A stretch of DNA of 64,000 nt from Loigolactobacillus binensis (GTDB lineage Bacteria > Bacillota > Bacilli > Lactobacillales > Lactobacillaceae). The notes under the pieces were generated by a model. That model ran no database searches and was not told where the DNA came from. It saw only the letters and a list, made by a program, of their open reading frames with translations. Both the position numbers and the translations under genes were made by a program. The stretch covers positions 99,013 to 163,012 of the forward strand of contig NZ_BJDN01000003.1 in NCBI RefSeq assembly GCF_005405165.1. The letters run 5' to 3'. Shown here in pieces: positions 60,740 through 64,000 of this stretch (position 1 is its first letter; each line of letters starts with the position of its first letter).

Positions 60740-62650
60740 ATGGATCTATTTAAGCGCGGGCGCATCGGCAATGTTAGATTAAAGAATCGTATTATTATGG
60801 CACCAATGGGAACTAAGCCTGAATCTGACGGCAGTTATTCGACTAATTCAATCAATTATTTTGAAGAACGTGCCAAAGGTGGTGCCGGTTTAATTATTAC
60901 AGGGGCTAATATTGTCAGTACAAAATACGAAGAACGACCAGAAAATGAATTGTCGGATTTTCACAATGTTGAAAAATTAGCTGTTTTGATCGAACGTTGC
61001 CACCATCATGGCACTAAAGTATTTGTTCAGATCACGCCTGGCTTAGGGCGAATGGTTTACGCTGATCCTTACACACCACCCTATTCAGCTAGTGACCAAG
61101 CTTATTCATTTTGGTTCCCGAATTTAAAGTGCCGCATGTTATCCGTTGATGATATTCATTATTTAACTGAACGAATGGCTTATTCAGCTAGTTTAGCGAA
61201 AGCTGCAGGAGCTGATGGTATCGAGATCCATGGTTATGGTGGTTATTTGTTAGATCAATTTCATTCGCGCTTGTGGAATAAACGTACTGATGAGTATGGT
61301 GGCACACTTGAAAATCGTTTACGTTTTACGACCGAAATTATCACAGCGATCAAACAAACTTGTGGTACTGATTTTCCGATTTCAATGAAGTTTACTGCTT
61401 ATCATGGCATTGAAGGTGGGCGCGAATTGGATGAAGGGGTCGCAATGGCTCAGTTATTTGAAAAAGCGGGGGTTAGTGCCCTCCACGTTGATGTTGGCTG
61501 TTATGAAGTTTGGTACAAGGCCATCACCACTGTATATGAAAAGCCAATGCATCAACTTTTTGCGGCACGAGCGGTTAAACAGGCGGTTTCGCTACCAGTG
61601 ATCATGCAGGGTAAATTAAATGATCCTAAAGATGCCGAAAGTGTACTGAAAAATAACGATGCGGATTTTGTCGCCTTGGCTCACCAGATGCTAGCCGATC
61701 CTTATTGGCCCGCCAAGGTCAAAGCAGGTGAATTTGATCGGATCACACCGTGTATTGGCTGCAACGAATGCTTATTAGGCGGTTTTTCCGGTAAGCATTA
61801 CTATTGCACAGTCAATCCGTTATGTTATGCTGAAAAAGATTATCAATTAACTCCGGCGCCAACGACTAAACGGATCTTGGTGATCGGTGGTGGCCCTGGC
61901 GGGATGGAAGCAGCGATCACAGCGGCTAAGCGTGGCTTTTACGTTGAGTTATGGGAAAAAGGGACAGCTTTAGGAGGTAATATGTTTGTTGCAGGCGCAC
62001 CGGACTTCAAGCACGATGTGATGAAATATGTTGATTATCTCAAGCGGGAAGTAATGCGCCATAATGTGATCGTTCGTTACGATCATGCAGCGACTGCTGT
62101 CACAGTACTGGCGGCTAAATTTGATAAGGTTATTTTAGCGACCGGTTCCAAGAGCAAGTTACCACCAATTAAAGGGATTGAAAATGCCGCACAAGCTGAA
62201 GATTATTTAGTCGCCAAAAAAACACCGGGTGATAATGTTGTTGTGATCGGTGGTGGCCTGGTTGGTTGTGAAGCGGCATTGGATTTAAGTGAAAAGTCAA
62301 AAAATGTGACAATCGTTGAAATTCTTGATGATATTTTAGTAACGGCGATCCATTCTAAAAATAATGATTTGTCATTACGGGATCACTTAAAGGCAGCTAA
62401 TGTTAAATTGGTTACTGGAGCGAAGGTTGAAGAAATTAAACCGGGTATGATCTTGTTCAGTCAAGGTGAACAAAAAGAAGAACTTAAATGCGATACGGCC
62501 GTCGTTGCAGCTGGGTATTCCGCAGTTGATTCATTGGAAGCTGAATTAGAAGATAAGGTTGATCTAACGACAATCGGTGATGCTGCTGCACCACGTAAAA
62601 TTATGAATGCCGTTCATGAAGCCTATCATGCTGTACGTATTTTTGAATAG
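60740..62650 (+). CDS. NADH:flavin oxidoreductase / 2,4-dienoyl-CoA reductase-like (OYE family with Fe-S)
   Basis: 636 residues, same layout as the protein at 21421: OYE barrel (RIIMAPMGTKPESDG, GIEIHGYGGYLLDQFHSRLWN, RTDEYGGT), cysteine cluster CIGCNECLLG…CTVNP, then ILVIGGGPGGMEAA and VVVIGGGLVGCEAA for FAD and NAD(P)H. A different regulator (TetR versus PucR) suggests a different inducer. ATG 60740 has SD TTAGGAGG. Confidence 0.88.
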   Translation: MDLFKRGRIGNVRLKNRIIMAPMGTKPESDGSYSTNSINYFEERAKGGAGLIITGANIVSTKYEERPENELSDFHNVEKLAVLIERCHHHGTKVFVQITPGLGRMVYADPYTPPYSASDQAYSFWFPNLKCRMLSVDDIHYLTERMAYSASLAKAAGADGIEIHGYGGYLLDQFHSRLWNKRTDEYGGTLENRLRFTTEIITAIKQTCGTDFPISMKFTAYHGIEGGRELDEGVAMAQLFEKAGVSALHVDVGCYEVWYKAITTVYEKPMHQLFAARAVKQAVSLPVIMQGKLNDPKDAESVLKNNDADFVALAHQMLADPYWPAKVKAGEFDRITPCIGCNECLLGGFSGKHYYCTVNPLCYAEKDYQLTPAPTTKRILVIGGGPGGMEAAITAAKRGFYVELWEKGTALGGNMFVAGAPDFKHDVMKYVDYLKREVMRHNVIVRYDHAATAVTVLAAKFDKVILATGSKSKLPPIKGIENAAQAEDYLVAKKTPGDNVVVIGGGLVGCEAALDLSEKSKNVTIVEILDDILVTAIHSKNNDLSLRDHLKAANVKLVTGAKVEEIKPGMILFSQGEQKEELKCDTAVVAAGYSAVDSLEAELEDKVDLTTIGDAAAPRKIMNAVHEAYHAVRIFE

Positions 62651-63062
62651 TTTTACTGACCGTTGACCAGCTGTAAAAGCAAGTGAATGGAAAATGATCC
62701 ATGTGGCAGAAAACGGGAAAGTGACGTTGAACTATTGAGGGTGGGTGACCGGGTGGCCGCTACTCATGTTACACATATTGTGTAAGTACTCCAACTGACT
62801 AAGCTAATACCTGTATTCTCATTAATACCTAACCAAAGGTTGAAAGTATCAAAACAGACCGTAACCATTGATGTCAAACGGTTATGGCACGTTATATTAC
62901 TAATTTTCACTTCATTGAGCATTACCGAGTAGCCGGTCAAGGCTATGCGGTAATGCTTTTATAAATTCGTCAAAAATAATAGTTAATGTTTCAACCGCCA
63001 TGTCGAGTTTTTCACCTAGACCAGTAATTGTTTGTATCAACCAATTCAATGTACTTACTAAC
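62651..63062. other. 412-bp intergenic region
   Basis: No gene seen. Contains a hairpin (62918-62957) near its end; otherwise I recognise nothing. Confidence 0.5.
62918..62960 (+). terminator. Hairpin between oxidoreductase and transposase remnant
   Basis: AGCATTACCGAGTAGCC pairs with GGCTATGCGGTAATGCT with two mismatches, followed by TTTT. Confidence 0.55.
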
Positions 63063-63691
63063 TTAATATCGGGCAACGGTTGCCCATTTTTCGCGTTGTG
63101 CTAATGTAAGGACGTCATAGCTTAACATGACTATTGCTAGACGACCGCAGAGCTCATCGTAGCCTTGGACTTGAGCCTGATCAAATTGCAGGTATTGTTT
63201 AGCGACCTTAAAATAACATTCGATCTGCCAACGCTGACCGTACATCTGAATGATTGCTTCTGGTCTTAGCGCAGTCATGGTGGTCGCCAACACAAAACAT
63301 TGATCAGCCTGGCCACGTGTGGTTACGAAGACTAACTTCATTGGGATTTTTTCGCCATCAACTTCAAATGTGACGATTGGGCTGTATAGATAGCTATCCT
63401 TAATTGGCCATTTACTGTGCCGTAAGTTAGCGTATAAGGTCTTAATATCCATTGGATCGCTAATAGCTGAACCAGCCGTTGCCAATTAATATGCGGGTCA
63501 TTTAGGCAATTGCGAACAGTTCGTTTTGAAAAATCGTTAGCCTTTTCTGCTCTGAAAATGGAGTAGCGATTAAAGATGGTGGCAATAGTGGTAAGTGCCA
63601 TGTTAGCTGTACATAACGGCTTCCGTGGAGCAAACGGGTAGTTATTTAGAATATGATGATCCAAAATCATGCATGCAATATAGGTTTTCAA
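63063..63691 (-). pseudogene. Decayed IS4-type transposase
   Basis: Two frames on the minus strand. The N-terminal piece (up to 63691, from about 63601 downward reading MALTTIATIFNRYSIFRAEK) ends near WQRLVQLLA; the C-terminal piece (63063-63485) holds YGQRWQIECYFKVAKQYLQFD, the Y-(2)-R-(3)-E-(6)-K-type end of IS4 DDE transposases. Together ~210 residues, about half the usual length: the first catalytic aspartates are absent, so an internal deletion plus frameshift has destroyed it. Confidence 0.75.
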
Positions 63692-63831
63692 TTGTTAGAG
63701 TACTTTTTTAATAAGGGTTGCATAAGCGAATATTTTGCTGTTTAATTACAGGTAGGTACTATTATCCTTAGAGAATACTAAGGCGAAGGGTGGCGTACGG
63801 TAAAATAGCACAAAAAAATCGAATAAAAAAA

Positions 63832-63853
63832 CACCATAGCAAACGCTATGGTG
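63832..63853. terminator. Hairpin with A/T runs on both sides
   Basis: CACCATAGC-AAAC-GCTATGGTG, perfect 9-bp stem flanked by A7 and A6, which could terminate transcription on the minus strand. Confidence 0.6.
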
Positions 63854-63901
63854 AAAAAAGTAGTAGTTGTAGTAAGGTGTTGGCGCACCAAATTACAATT
63901 C

Positions 63902-63925
63902 GAGAGTGTCAAGAATTTTGTGTAA
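63902..63925 (+). mobile_element. Possible terminal repeat of an IS256-type element
   Basis: GAGAGTGTCAAGAATTTTGT followed by GTAA resembles the outer ends of IS256-family elements as I remember them. The body would extend beyond base 64000. Not verifiable within the window. Confidence 0.3.
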
Positions 63926-64000
63926 ATGAGTAACTCTTGTTTGCACGATTAAATGACCAATTTCAAAACATTGATTCTAATGTATCTTGACATTGTTTGA

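Larger units (their letters stand above)
63692..64000. other. Distal non-coding stretch with hairpin
   Basis: Apart from the hairpin and possible IS end listed separately, no gene is visible to the window edge. Confidence 0.4.

Overview
The window looks like a chromosome segment of a lactic acid bacterium of the Lactobacillaceae. The evidence is a single-gene phosphoketolase (xfp), five phosphotransferase (PTS) sugar systems, catabolite-responsive (cre) sites, GutM/GutR-type sorbitol regulators, T-box leaders, an ECF-type thiamine-precursor transporter under a TPP riboswitch, and AGGAGG-type ribosome binding sites. The species cannot be fixed from the sequence. The first ~3.7 kb is visibly richer in G+C than most of the rest.

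Layout. 1-3.7 kb: end of a C69 dipeptidase, then a T-box-controlled oligopeptide-binding protein and a class I amidotransferase-like hydrolase. 3.9-4.6 kb: two AbrB/MazE-type antitoxin-like genes without toxins. 4.8-8.1 kb: glutathione peroxidase and xfp on the minus strand. 8.1-12.5 kb: DeoR-family regulator divergent from a galactitol-type operon (gatA-B-C and a zinc polyol-phosphate dehydrogenase). 12.5-17.5 kb: an operon joining a SAF-domain dehydrogenase to a glucitol-type PTS, GutM and a SorC-family regulator. 17.5-21 kb: ykoC-D-E-F thiamine-precursor transporter with TPP riboswitch; ykoF seems to carry a one-base deletion. 21.4-24.7 kb: flavin oxidoreductase divergent from a PucR-type regulator, then a 12-bp tandem repeat. 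25.2-32.3 kb: ascorbate-type PTS operon with PRD regulator, TPR-like protein, class II aldolase, P-loop kinase, DeoC and Rpe. 32.5-38.4 kb: sorbitol operon (dehydrogenase, GutR, GutM, PTS, HAD phosphatase). 38.8-46.7 kb: two near-duplicate DeoR regulators, a split galactitol-type PTS, a second sorbitol-6-phosphate dehydrogenase-like gene and lacD-lacC-lacX-like genes. 46.9-48.7 kb: phosphatase, then a junction of a truncated mazF and a dnaB fragment. 49-59.7 kb: T-box-controlled operon of hydantoinase A/B, a complete ABC importer, a uroporphyrinogen-decarboxylase-like methyltransferase and an M20 peptidase. 60-62.7 kb: TetR regulator divergent from a second flavin oxidoreductase. 63 kb to the end: a decayed IS4-type transposase and possibly one end of another IS.

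How it fits together. Most of 8-47 kb is a polyol/sugar island: PTS importers make phosphorylated hexitols, dehydrogenases turn them into ketose phosphates, and LacC/LacD, the class II aldolase, DeoC and Rpe pass them to glycolysis or phosphoketolase. Several operons carry good cre matches, so CcpA control is likely. The most interesting unit is the 49-59.7 kb operon. Its T-box, like the one before the peptide-binding protein, has an ATG triplet where the specifier is expected. This suggests starvation for methionyl-tRNA drives uptake and hydrolysis of an unidentified methionine-yielding or methyl-bearing compound.
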